A DNA stretch of 64,000 nucleotides from an uncultured Pelagibacteraceae bacterium (GCA_902564785.1 CACFCI010000001.1:62001-126000), one strand, 5' to 3'; shown: positions 49,069 through 58,812, counted from the first letter of the stretch. Made by a program: numbers and translations. The notes: a model not told the origin generated them from the sequence alone.

Positions 49069-49880
49069 TCTAGTTGATCTAAAAATTTCTCAAATTGTTT
49101 TTTTTCTAAATTAGATGATTGTTTTTTTCCAGGAAATTTACCAGTCATTGAGTCCTTTTTAAAGGCTTTAAGAGCTTTTACTCTTTCAATTTTAATTTCA
49201 TGTCTTAGTCTTAACAAATTTCCGTATGCTTTAGAATGTCGTGGAGGATTTTCAGTATCACCACAAATATCTTCCATAAATAAATACATTACATCAGCAT
49301 TTTTTCCTGAACCTAATGAAACAGTAACGATATTTGTGCGCTTTGAAATTTCACCCATTACATTTTCAGGTATAACCTCACACTCTGCAGAAAAAGCACC
49401 TGCCTCTTCTAATCTTTTAAACTTTTGAAATAGATCATATGCTTCATCTGCAGTTTTGCCTACTGCTCTCAAGCCGCCGATCCAAGTAGATTTTCTTGGA
49501 ACCAAACCTAAATGCCCCATTACTGGAACATCTTCCTTAGCTAGCATTTCAACTACATCTAAACTTCTAGGAGTCATAATTGCATCTGCACCATTTTCTA
49601 ACGCTTTAAAAGCACCACGCATAATATCATCTGCTGTTACAAACTCATTTAATACTAAAGCTGATGTTAAGAATAAATTTTTTGAACCTTCTCTCACAGG
49701 AATTACATTTTTTGCGTTTGATATAATCATATCAAAACCTGCCTTTTCAGCTGCTTCAGCTTCTTCAATACTATTTGCCGTAACTTGTGTAAATTTTCTT
49801 TTTCCTTTAGCTGCTTTTAAATCTGCTACAGTCAAAGTTCGCTTTGCTGGTTTGGCAGCCCATGTGTAAATATTCTTCAT
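49065..49880 (-). CDS. Ketopantoate hydroxymethyltransferase (PanB)-like protein
   Basis: TVADLKAAKGKRKFTQVTA, GADAIMTPRS, VPVMGHLGLVPRKSTWIGGLRAVGKTADEAYDLFQKFKRLEEAGAFSAECEVIP, VTVSLGSG. Confidence 0.8.
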   Translation of the reverse strand: MKNIYTWAAKPAKRTLTVADLKAAKGKRKFTQVTANSIEEAEAAEKAGFDMIISNAKNVIPVREGSKNLFLTSALVLNEFVTADDIMRGAFKALENGADAIMTPRSLDVVEMLAKEDVPVMGHLGLVPRKSTWIGGLRAVGKTADEAYDLFQKFKRLEEAGAFSAECEVIPENVMGEISKRTNIVTVSLGSGKNADVMYLFMEDICGDTENPPRHSKAYGNLLRLRHEIKIERVKALKAFKKDSMTGKFPGKKQSSNLEKKQFEKFLDQLD

Positions 49881-50293
49881 TTAATTCCTTTATAAAGAAT
49901 ATCTCTCCTATCAATAAATTCCTCAAAGGTTTTAATAGTAATTACTGAAGGTAAAATAAAAATAGATCTTTTATCTCTCTCATTTCTTATAATTCTAAAA
50001 TAGCCTTTTTTAATTGCTGTATCGATATAAACGTTTGATGTTAAATATGATTTCTCAATTACTTTAAGTAATTGATTTTTGGTAATTGATTTATTTTTGT
50101 AATAAGCAAGCATAACCATATGTAACATTATCCAATGTTGTGGGGTTAAAGAAAACCAATTCAATAATTCATTGGCTAATCTTCCTTCAAAATCTCCAAG
50201 TGATATTTCTGCTAATTGAATTCTTTTTTGGGTAAGTTTTGGAATTTTTTTTTGTTCCTCAAAGTGCTTTGGATACTTGAACTGTCTTTTCAT
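49877..50293 (-). CDS. MarR-like transcriptional regulator
   Basis: LTPQHWIMLHMVML, ITKNQLLKVIEKSYLTSNVYIDTAIKKGYFRIIRNERDKRSIFILPS winged-helix pattern. Confidence 0.65.
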   Translation of the reverse strand: MKRQFKYPKHFEEQKKIPKLTQKRIQLAEISLGDFEGRLANELLNWFSLTPQHWIMLHMVMLAYYKNKSITKNQLLKVIEKSYLTSNVYIDTAIKKGYFRIIRNERDKRSIFILPSVITIKTFEEFIDRRDILYKGIK

Positions 50294-50321
50294 TTAAATA
50301 AATTTAAACTCATTGAGTTTT

Positions 50322-51299
50322 CTATTCAATACTATTTTTATTTAATAGTTCTTTATAAATATTATTTACTCTATGTACTTCTGTTGCAGTATTAAAATAA
50401 CCTTCATATTCTATTTCTTCAGGTGTCACATCAAAATGATAATGACCAGCATCTCTATCATGCTCGTAAGAATGAAAGTGTGTATGCTCACCTGACTCTC
50501 TTAGATTTAATTCTCCTCCTGTTGGGTCACCAGTCCAAAGAACTGTATAACACTGCAATTTTGGTCCAACCGGTTCATAGAATTGAAGAAAATCCTTAAC
50601 ACATTTCATTTGTTTTGGATCGTAATACTCATGTTTTATATCTTTATAATCAGGCTGAACATGTGATCTTATTTTTCCATCTAACACTCTAAATACTCCA
50701 GAGAGTGACATATGCTCGTTATTTTTAATATTTAAATTTTTTGACAAAGAAGACCTCATTGCTTGAGGTAAAGAACCTTGTTCTCCATTTCTACCTTTGA
50801 TTTTTATTTTAATTACTTTTCCTTGTTTACCATCTGTGTAATAAATGTTTCCAAGTCCACCGTGTTTTTTTGCAGAATACTTTTCAACAATACATTTTTT
50901 GTCTGGGCTTACTCTTGCTATTATTGACTTAGACTCATCAGTAATTAAATTTTCATTTATAACTAATTCTCCGCAGTGACCATCTAAACATGACATTGCG
51001 CCTGATCCAGCTCCTAAGGCATAGGATTTTTCAGAGTCAATCATTTTAGATATTTCTTGATAATCAAACTCTGCGCCAATAAATTTTGGATCATGCATAT
51101 AAGGCTCTCCACCAACGTCTATTATTTTTTGATTTCCACTTATTCCTTCTGATGGACAATCCCAATCTCTAAGGTTAGGACAATCTACCACTTCTACTTC
51201 AACATTTTTGAAATTTTCAGACAATCCTTTTCTTAATGCATCTGAAATATCTTCCAATGAGTAATCTTTAAAAGTTCCTTTTTCTATTTTTAATTGCAT
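50322..51299 (-). CDS. DUF1907 family protein (C11orf54/ester-hydrolase-like)
   Basis: VVDCPNLRDWDCPSEGISGNQKIIDVGGEPYMHDPKF, GAGSGAMSCLDGHCGELVIN, HTHFHSYEHDRDAGHYHFDVTPEEIEYEGYF metal-ligand-like His cluster. Confidence 0.78.
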   Translation of the reverse strand: MQLKIEKGTFKDYSLEDISDALRKGLSENFKNVEVEVVDCPNLRDWDCPSEGISGNQKIIDVGGEPYMHDPKFIGAEFDYQEISKMIDSEKSYALGAGSGAMSCLDGHCGELVINENLITDESKSIIARVSPDKKCIVEKYSAKKHGGLGNIYYTDGKQGKVIKIKIKGRNGEQGSLPQAMRSSLSKNLNIKNNEHMSLSGVFRVLDGKIRSHVQPDYKDIKHEYYDPKQMKCVKDFLQFYEPVGPKLQCYTVLWTGDPTGGELNLRESGEHTHFHSYEHDRDAGHYHFDVTPEEIEYEGYFNTATEVHRVNNIYKELLNKNSIE

Positions 51300-51387
51300 G
51301 GTGTTAATAAGCTATAATTTATTTTGTATAATGTCTATAGATAATATATATAATTTCTATACATAAATAATTTTAAATAAGGTAACG

Positions 51388-52332
51388 ATGATTAATAAAG
51401 ATTTGAAAGTAGCTGTTCTTGGTGCAGGAGCAATGGGTTCCTTGTTTGGTGGTTTGCTTGCTGAAAAAGGTTTGAATGTAATTTTAATTGATGTTTGGAA
51501 AGAACATGTAGATGCAATTAATAAAGATGGTTTGAAAATGGATGGACATGGTGGTGATCGAGTAATCAAAGTTAAAGCCACTTCAGATCCATCGTCTTTA
51601 GATAAAGTAGACGCTATAATAGTTATGTGTAAAGCTACAGCTTTAGAGCCAGCATTAAACAGTATTAAAAATATCATAGGGGATAAAACAGTATTCATGT
51701 CTTTTCAAAATGGTATTGGTCATGAAGCAATTATTCAAGGTATTGTGGGTAATGAAAAAGTAATTGGTGGAACAACTACTCAAGCTTCAAACATTTTAGG
51801 ACCAGGTCGTATAATGAATCATGGTTCGTTACCATCATGGATTGGTGAGTACGAGGGAGGAATTACCGATAGAATTAAAGAAATAGCAGATACTTTTACA
51901 GCACATAATCTTGAAATGATTGCTGCAGAAGATGTAAAGAAAAGAAAATGGATGAAGCTTTTTGCTTTAACAGCAATTGGACCATTATCTGCAATTTTCG
52001 ATCTTCATCATACTGATTTATATATAAACAACAAAGCAAACGAAGTATCTCGAAGTTTAGGTAAAGAAATAATTTTAGAAACTAGAGAAGTTGCGCTCGC
52101 AGATGGAGTTAATGTTTCAGAAGATGAATGCTTATTTATGTTTAATAAAATTGTAGATTCAATGCAAACTAACAAATCATCAATGGCTTTTGATGTTCAA
52201 TATAAAAGAAAAACTGAAATAGACTTTATTAGTGGTGCAGTTTCAAAAATAGGTAAAAAACATGGTGTTAAAACACCATTAAATGATCTTATGTATAAAA
52301 TGATCAAAGTGAAAGAAGGTATGTACAGCTAA
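51388..52332 (+). CDS. Ketopantoate reductase (PanE/ApbA)-family protein
   Basis: VAVLGAGAMGSLFGGLLAEKGLNVILID, FQNGIGHEAII, GGTTTQASNILGPGRIMNHG. Confidence 0.88.
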   Translation: MINKDLKVAVLGAGAMGSLFGGLLAEKGLNVILIDVWKEHVDAINKDGLKMDGHGGDRVIKVKATSDPSSLDKVDAIIVMCKATALEPALNSIKNIIGDKTVFMSFQNGIGHEAIIQGIVGNEKVIGGTTTQASNILGPGRIMNHGSLPSWIGEYEGGITDRIKEIADTFTAHNLEMIAAEDVKKRKWMKLFALTAIGPLSAIFDLHHTDLYINNKANEVSRSLGKEIILETREVALADGVNVSEDECLFMFNKIVDSMQTNKSSMAFDVQYKRKTEIDFISGAVSKIGKKHGVKTPLNDLMYKMIKVKEGMYS

Positions 52333-53202
52333 ATGCTAAGTACAAATAGATTAAAAAAAATCAAAAGTAACTTTCCTGTTTTAGTTGGAGATAACGTTGT
52401 TTCAAAAAATATCTGTAATTTATTAATTAAAGAGATAAGTAAATCAAAATCGTTTGATGATATGATTATGGGGGGTAGAAGCAGGATTAATAAAGGTTCA
52501 AAAAATTTTAATTTATATATTAAAAATTCAATAAACTCTGCAAAGCTTTTTAAGCTGTTTAATAGTAAGTCTTTTTACAAAAAAATTGAAAATCTTTTTA
52601 CAAAAAATTTTAAGGATGGATCATGGGTAAATTTACATAAACCAAAATCATTTAATCCTAAAAAGTTCACTATTAAAAAAAAATTAAATTCTAGTGAATT
52701 AAAAAAAATATTGGGTAACAATTACACTAATCCTAAAGTAAATTTAGATATGGACTTTTCAGTGTCAAAAGGAGGATATAGATTACGACCTCACAGAGAT
52801 GATATAACTAGATTATACAATTTCTTAATTTATTTAACCGACATACCAAAAAAAAATGGTGGCTCTCTTACTATCTACAGAAAAAAAGTAAAAAAAAATT
52901 TAAGAAAGAGTTTTAGAAGATTTCCAAAAATAACTGAACTCGAAATAGTTAAGTCTTTTAAGCCAAAAAAAGGAACTGTCGTTTTTTTTCAATCTACTCC
53001 AAATTCTTATCATGGAGTAAATAGGTTTATAGAAAGAAATTGTCCAAAACGTTTTTTTATTTATGGCAGTTATGCGTTAAATAAACCGGTAATATGGAAT
53101 TACAAAGGGATCTCATATTATCCACATATAGTTAGCAATAAAAAAAGAATGCTTACTTCTTTTCATGACGCGAACTATTTAACCACACCACCAAACCATT
53201 GA
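52333..53202 (+). CDS. Fe(II)/2-oxoglutarate-dependent oxygenase-like protein
   Basis: GGYRLRPHRDDITRLYNFLIYLTDIPKKNGGSLTIYR ... GTVVFFQSTPNSYHGVNRF gives HxD...H facial triad. Confidence 0.75.
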   Translation: MLSTNRLKKIKSNFPVLVGDNVVSKNICNLLIKEISKSKSFDDMIMGGRSRINKGSKNFNLYIKNSINSAKLFKLFNSKSFYKKIENLFTKNFKDGSWVNLHKPKSFNPKKFTIKKKLNSSELKKILGNNYTNPKVNLDMDFSVSKGGYRLRPHRDDITRLYNFLIYLTDIPKKNGGSLTIYRKKVKKNLRKSFRRFPKITELEIVKSFKPKKGTVVFFQSTPNSYHGVNRFIERNCPKRFFIYGSYALNKPVIWNYKGISYYPHIVSNKKRMLTSFHDANYLTTPPNH

Positions 53203-53233
53203 AATTATTTGAATGATAAAATAAATTTTAATA

Positions 53234-54214
53234 ATGAAAAATACTTTTCAAAAAAAATTATATGAGAATGGTTATTTAATTATAAAAAATGTACTTAATT
53301 TTGAGAGAGACTTAAAACCAGTTCTTAATGATATGGAATTTGTAATGGATTGTCTCATACAAAAATACACTAAGAGAAAAGAGATTAAAAAAGTTCTTAA
53401 CCTCGATTTTAGAAAAAAATATTCTTTCATTTCTAAACTTAATATCTATGATTTGGATCAATATTTTAATACAAGATTACCGAGAGACCACGTAAAAAAA
53501 GATAGCGATTATTTTGCTACACAATCATTGTGGAATTTAATTACTAATAAAAAAATTTTAGATGTTGTAGAAAAAATTTTGGGGAAAGAAATAATGTCAA
53601 ATCCGGTTCAAAATACTAGAATTAAACAACCTGAAAAAAAATTACCAAAAGGATCAATTCATGATGGTTTAAGTGGAAGAACACCTTGGCATCAAGATGC
53701 TGCTGTTTTAAATTCTCGGGGACAAAAATTAACAGATATGATCACAGTTTGGATTCCTTTTACTAAAACAACGAAGAAGAATGGATGCATGATTACAGTA
53801 AAAAAAATTAATAAAATGGGATTATTAAATCATATATCTGGATACAGGGGGCAAGTGGAATTAAAAAATAGTGAATTACTTGATAATATGGAGCATATTT
53901 ATTTGGAAGCAAATATTGGTGATGTAATATTGTTGCACAAACACTCTATACATTGTTCTTTACCAAATAGATCTGATGACTTTAGAATAAGTGCTGACCT
54001 AAGATATAATATAGCTGGACAACCTTCTGGTAGAGAACCTCTTCCAAATTTCTATGTGAGAAGTAAAAATAAAAAAAATATTCAAATAAAAAATTTCAAA
54101 CAGTGGTTGGCTCTTTGGGAAAAAGCCAAAGAAAGTCGTGTTGGGAAATATGCTTTTAAATATCCACTCCCAACTTATAAAACAAATAAAAGAGACTTAT
54201 CAAAATTAATTTAA
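53234..54214 (+). CDS. Phytanoyl-CoA dioxygenase (PhyH)-like protein
   Basis: NGYLIIKNVLN, GRTPWHQDAAVLNSRGQKLTDMITVWIPFTKTTKKNGCM, GDVILLHKHSIHCSLPNRSDDFRISADLRY. Confidence 0.85.
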   Translation: MKNTFQKKLYENGYLIIKNVLNFERDLKPVLNDMEFVMDCLIQKYTKRKEIKKVLNLDFRKKYSFISKLNIYDLDQYFNTRLPRDHVKKDSDYFATQSLWNLITNKKILDVVEKILGKEIMSNPVQNTRIKQPEKKLPKGSIHDGLSGRTPWHQDAAVLNSRGQKLTDMITVWIPFTKTTKKNGCMITVKKINKMGLLNHISGYRGQVELKNSELLDNMEHIYLEANIGDVILLHKHSIHCSLPNRSDDFRISADLRYNIAGQPSGREPLPNFYVRSKNKKNIQIKNFKQWLALWEKAKESRVGKYAFKYPLPTYKTNKRDLSKLI

Positions 54215-54216
54215 TT

Positions 54217-55368
54217 TTATTTATTAAACTGAATCCATTTACTATTGTTTTTGCTTGAGTCTAAAACAGTCTCTATAAACTTCATCCCTTCGACTCCATC
54301 ATAAATAGTTGGGTAACAGTCATCTAACTCGTCATATTTTTCATTATTTATTTGAGCATTTAATCTTTTAGAAACATCAGTATAAATATTTGCAAAACCT
54401 TCCAAATATCCCTCAGGATGACCTGGTGGAATTCTTGTAACATCGTTAGCTTCTTTGCTAGCACTGCCACTACCTCTTGTTATTTTTTCAGTAGGTTTCC
54501 CAAATTTTGTATAATACAAATAATTTGGATCTTCCTGTTTCCACTCTAATCCACCATTTTCACCATACACTCTTATTTTAAGATTATTTTCATTACCAAC
54601 TGCAACTTGACTAGACCATATTGCGCCTTTAGCACCACTTTTAAATCTAAGCATGATTTGTGCATTGTCATCTAGTTTTCGACCCTTCACAAAAGTATGA
54701 ATGTCAGCTGATAGCTCATCCAATTCTAACTCAGTTATAAATCTAATAAGATTAAATGCATGAGTTCCTATATCTCCTATGCAACCTCCTCCTCCAGATC
54801 TTTTAGGATCAGTTCTCCACTCAGCTTGTTTTAAACCAGTATCCTCAGCTTTTGTAGTTAACCAATCTTGAGGGTATTCTGCTTGTATAACTCTTATTTT
54901 ACCAAGATCACCTTCTTTAACCATAGATCTTGCATGTCTTACCATTGGATATCCAGTATAATTATGTGTTAAAGCAAAAATTATCTTTTTATTTTCTATA
55001 ATATCTTTAAGGGAGTTTGCTTCTTCACTTGAAAGAGCAAGAGGTTTATCACAAATAATATGAATGCCTTTTTCTGCAAAAATTTTTGCTACAGGCACAT
55101 GAAGATGATTAGGAGTTACGATAGAAACAACATCTATCCCATCTGAAAGTGTAAACTCTTTTTCTGCCATCTCTTGATAAGTTTCATAGACACGTTCTTG
55201 CGATAATCCAAGTTTTCTTCCAGTTTTTTTTGAGTTGTCAAAATTAGATGAAAAGCATCCTGCTACTAATTCGTAATGACCATCAAGTCTTAAGGCTATT
55301 CTGTGAACTCCTCCAATAAAAGCGCCTTCTCCTCCACCGACCATTCCAATACGGATTTTTCTTTGCAC
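54217..55368 (-). CDS. Gfo/Idh/MocA family oxidoreductase
   Basis: RIGMVGGGEGAFIGGVHRIALRLDG, HIICDKPLALS, GGGGCIGDIGTHAFNLIRF. Confidence 0.92.
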   Translation of the reverse strand: MQRKIRIGMVGGGEGAFIGGVHRIALRLDGHYELVAGCFSSNFDNSKKTGRKLGLSQERVYETYQEMAEKEFTLSDGIDVVSIVTPNHLHVPVAKIFAEKGIHIICDKPLALSSEEANSLKDIIENKKIIFALTHNYTGYPMVRHARSMVKEGDLGKIRVIQAEYPQDWLTTKAEDTGLKQAEWRTDPKRSGGGGCIGDIGTHAFNLIRFITELELDELSADIHTFVKGRKLDDNAQIMLRFKSGAKGAIWSSQVAVGNENNLKIRVYGENGGLEWKQEDPNYLYYTKFGKPTEKITRGSGSASKEANDVTRIPPGHPEGYLEGFANIYTDVSKRLNAQINNEKYDELDDCYPTIYDGVEGMKFIETVLDSSKNNSKWIQFNK

Positions 55369-56423
55369 TAATTTATACCCAACATTTTTTTATTAGCTTC
55401 AATATCAGCACCACTCCCTGCAAAATCATCAAATGCTTTTTCTGTGGTATTAATAATATGATTTTTAATAAATTCAGCTCCTTCTCTTGCTCCATCTTCT
55501 GGATGCTTCAGACAGCACTCCCATTCTAGAACTGCCCAACCATCGTAACCATAAGTGGTAAACTTTGAAAAGATTGATTTAAAATCTACTTGTCCATCAC
55601 CAAGGGATCTAAATCTACCTGCTCTGTTAACCCAAGATTGAAAACCACCGTACACTCCTTGTTTTCCAGAAGGATTTAACTCTGCATCTTTAACATGAAA
55701 CATTTTTATTTTTTCATGATAAATATCTATATGAGCCAAGTAATCTAAATTCTGTAAGACATAATGACTAGGATCATAAAGCATATTGCATCTTTTATGG
55801 TTACCAACTTTTTCTAAAAACATTTCAAATGTAATACCATCATGAAGATCTTCTCCTGGATGTATCTCATAACAGAGATCAACTCCATTTTGATCGAATT
55901 GATTAAGAATTGGTTTCCATCGATTAGAAAGTTCATTAAATGCATTTTCGATTAGTCCTTCTGGTCTTTGTGGCCAAGGATAAACATAAGGCCAAGCTAG
56001 TGCTCCAGAAAAAGTAACATGCCTATCTAGTCCAAGATTTTTTGAGGCCTTAGCTGCCATCATTAATTGATTTACAGCCCACTCTTGTCTTGCTTTTGGA
56101 TTACCTCTAACTTCAGGTGTGGCAAATCCATCAAATGCTGTGTCGTATGCTGGATGTACTGCAACCAATTGTCCTTGAAGATGTGTTGATAGTTCTGTGA
56201 TCTCAAGATTATGTTTTTTTATTATGCCTTTGATTTCATCACAATAATTTTTGCTTTCAGATGCTTTTTTTAGATCAATTAATCTACTATCCCAACTTGG
56301 AATTTGAACACCTTTATAACCTAATGAAGATACCCACTTACAAATATTATCTAATGAATTAAATGGCGCATCTTCACCTACAAATTGTGCTAGGAAAATT
56401 GCAGGACCTTTTATATTGTTCAT
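55368..56423 (-). CDS. Sugar phosphate isomerase/epimerase (xylose-isomerase-like TIM barrel)
   Basis: GVDLCYEIHPGEDLHDG, CNMLYDPSHYVLQNLD, MFHVKDAELN, VDFKSIFSKFTTYGYDGWAVLEWE. Confidence 0.92.
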   Translation of the reverse strand: MNNIKGPAIFLAQFVGEDAPFNSLDNICKWVSSLGYKGVQIPSWDSRLIDLKKASESKNYCDEIKGIIKKHNLEITELSTHLQGQLVAVHPAYDTAFDGFATPEVRGNPKARQEWAVNQLMMAAKASKNLGLDRHVTFSGALAWPYVYPWPQRPEGLIENAFNELSNRWKPILNQFDQNGVDLCYEIHPGEDLHDGITFEMFLEKVGNHKRCNMLYDPSHYVLQNLDYLAHIDIYHEKIKMFHVKDAELNPSGKQGVYGGFQSWVNRAGRFRSLGDGQVDFKSIFSKFTTYGYDGWAVLEWECCLKHPEDGAREGAEFIKNHIINTTEKAFDDFAGSGADIEANKKMLGIN

Positions 56424-56540
56424 AATCTCCCCCTTCTCTTTAAATTTATTAACATTTTTTTTTGTATAAAAAAAATACTAGCAGCCACAACTCATCTTGG
56501 ATAGACTATTCTAAAGAAAAATAAACTAAGAGGAGATAAA

Positions 56541-57845
56541 ATGAAAAAAATAATGATTTTATTGTTTGTTTCTCTATTTTCATTCTCTGTAAATTCAAAC
56601 GCTAAATCTATCACTTTAGGATGGGCTGCTTGGGACCCTGCTAATGCTTTGCAAGAATTAACTAAAGAATTTACTGCAGAAACTGGAATAGAGGTAAATT
56701 TTGAGTTTGTGCCTTGGCCAAATTTTGCCGACCGTATGTTAAATGAACTTAACAACAAAGGTAAAACATTTGACCTTTTAATAGGTGACTCTCAGTGGAT
56801 TGGTGCTGGTGCAGTATATGGACATTACGTTAAATTGAACGACTTCTTTGATAAAGAAGGAATTTCAATGAGTGATTTCTCACCAGCTACTGTTTATGCC
56901 TACTCAACTTGGCCTAAAGGTAGTGAAAACTATTATGCATTACCTGCTATGGGAGATGCATTAGCTTGGGCTTATAGAAAAGACTGGTTTGATAGACCAG
57001 AACTTAGATCTGAGTTTAAAAAGAAACACGGTTATGATCTAGGTGTGCCTGCTAACTGGAATCAATTGCATGATATGTGTAGTTTTTTCCAAGGAAGAGA
57101 AATTGATGGTCAAAAAAGATATGGGGCTGCAATTAACACAGAACGTGGATCAGAAGGTATAACAATGGGTGTTACAGCTGCTATGTATGCGTGGGGTATG
57201 GAATATGAAAATCCTAACAAACCATATGATATGGAAGGATATTTCAATTCACCACAAGCTGTAGAAGCGGTTGAGTTTTATAGAAAGTTATATGAAGATT
57301 GCGCACCTCCAGGACACTCTGATGCTTACATGGTTGCAAACTTAGATGCTTACAAATCAGGGCAAGTTGCATTTCAAATGAACTGGTATGCTTTCTGGCC
57401 TGGTGTTTCTAAAGAAGACAGTGGCGGAAGAGTTAGTGGCTTCTTTGCAAATCCAAAACAAAATGTTGCAGCTGCAACATTAGGTGGACAAGGGATATCT
57501 GTTGTTAAATACTCAGACAAACAAGATCTTGCTCTTGAATACATTAAGTGGTTTGCAAGACCAGATGTACAGCAAAAATGGTGGGATCTAGGTGGGTACT
57601 CATGTCATAATGATGTTTTAAATTCACCATCATTTCCAACATCTACTGTTTATGCACAAGGATTCTTGGACTCAATGGGAATTGTCAAAGATTTTTGGCA
57701 AGAACCAACATTCGTTGAGTTAATGCTTCCTATGCAAGAAGCAATTCATGACTATGTTGTTAATGGAAAAGGAACTGCTAAAGGCGCTCTAGATAAAATT
57801 ATCGAGGAGTGGGTTGAAGTGTTCGAAGCAGACGGAAAACTTTAA
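56541..57845 (+). CDS. Polyol/sugar ABC transporter substrate-binding protein
   Basis: Signal peptide; LTKEFTAETGIEVNFEFVPWPNFADRMLNELNNKGKTFDLLIGDSQWIG; GGQGISVVKYSDKQDLALEYIKWF. Confidence 0.92.
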   Translation: MKKIMILLFVSLFSFSVNSNAKSITLGWAAWDPANALQELTKEFTAETGIEVNFEFVPWPNFADRMLNELNNKGKTFDLLIGDSQWIGAGAVYGHYVKLNDFFDKEGISMSDFSPATVYAYSTWPKGSENYYALPAMGDALAWAYRKDWFDRPELRSEFKKKHGYDLGVPANWNQLHDMCSFFQGREIDGQKRYGAAINTERGSEGITMGVTAAMYAWGMEYENPNKPYDMEGYFNSPQAVEAVEFYRKLYEDCAPPGHSDAYMVANLDAYKSGQVAFQMNWYAFWPGVSKEDSGGRVSGFFANPKQNVAAATLGGQGISVVKYSDKQDLALEYIKWFARPDVQQKWWDLGGYSCHNDVLNSPSFPTSTVYAQGFLDSMGIVKDFWQEPTFVELMLPMQEAIHDYVVNGKGTAKGALDKIIEEWVEVFEADGKL

Positions 57846-57871
57846 CATTAATAGTTAAGAAATTAAAAATT

Positions 57872-57898
57872 AGGGGGGGTTAAACCTCCCCTTTTTTT
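57872..57898 (+). terminator. Rho-independent terminator/attenuator after the binding-protein gene
   Basis: aggggggg ttaaa cctcccct ttttttt. Confidence 0.82.
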
Positions 57899-57912
57899 AT
57901 TAAAAAATTCAT

Positions 57913-58812
57913 ATGAGCGTAAAAAAAAAATTCAAGGGACTTTCTGATAAAGCTGTAGGTTGGCTTTTTATTGGACCAACTGTACTTCTGCTACTGGCCA
58001 TAAATATTTATCCATTGGTCTATGCAATCAAAATGTCTTTTACAAATTTTTACGCAAATAAAATTGGAAGAGAACCTCAATTTGTTGGTTTAAAAAATTA
58101 TATTAAAGTTCTTAACAAAGAAGCCATATGGGAAAAAATGCAAGTTACAGCAAGCTTTATGTTTTGGACCTTATTGCTCCAAGCAATTATAGGTTTGGGT
58201 TTGGCTTTACTTCTTAACAGGAAATTTAAAGGTAATGAACTACTAACCACATTAATTGTTTTACCCATGATGTTATCACCTGCAGTAGTAGGGGTATTTT
58301 GGACTTATCTTTATAATCCTCAAGTAGGTCTATTTAATTATGTTGTTAATTTTTTCTATGATTTAGGAAGCTTTGATATGATTGGCTCAAGTACGCTTGC
58401 TCCTTGGGCTATTGTTATTGTTGATACATGGATGTGGACACCTTTTACGATGTTAATTTGCTTGGCAGGTCTTAGATCTGTTCCAAATTATTTATATGAA
58501 GCTGCAGAGGTTGATAGAGCCAGTAAATGGCAGCAATTCATATATATTACTTTACCTTCCGTTTTGCCATTTTTATTACTAGCTTTGCTTTTTAGAGGGA
58601 TTGAGAATTTCAAAATGTTTGACATGGTTGTTGAGCTCACCTCTGGTGGACCCGGCTCTGCTACAGAGCTTGCTTCAATTAACTTAAAAAGAGAAGCATT
58701 TGAAAAATGGAAAACAGGTTACAGCTCAGCATTTGCTGTTATTCTTTTTGTTACAATATTTGGTTTTGGAAATGTCTACGTAAAAGTAATGAATAAAATA
58801 AAGGAACGCTGA
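57913..58812 (+). CDS. ABC transporter permease (MalF type)
   Basis: YLYEAAEVDRASKWQQFIYITLPSVLPFL EAA-type loop; GGPGSATELASINL. Confidence 0.93.
   Translation: MSVKKKFKGLSDKAVGWLFIGPTVLLLLAINIYPLVYAIKMSFTNFYANKIGREPQFVGLKNYIKVLNKEAIWEKMQVTASFMFWTLLLQAIIGLGLALLLNRKFKGNELLTTLIVLPMMLSPAVVGVFWTYLYNPQVGLFNYVVNFFYDLGSFDMIGSSTLAPWAIVIVDTWMWTPFTMLICLAGLRSVPNYLYEAAEVDRASKWQQFIYITLPSVLPFLLLALLFRGIENFKMFDMVVELTSGGPGSATELASINLKREAFEKWKTGYSSAFAVILFVTIFGFGNVYVKVMNKIKER

Noticed and set aside
49456-49869. 137-aa plus-strand ORF antisense to the PanB-like gene
   Set aside because: Shadow ORF; the minus strand has a strong PanB-family translation.
51357-51698. 113-aa minus-strand ORF antisense to the PanE-like gene
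   Set aside because: Fully overlaps a well-supported coding gene on the other strand and has low-complexity Ser/Pro/Ile composition; typical shadow ORF.
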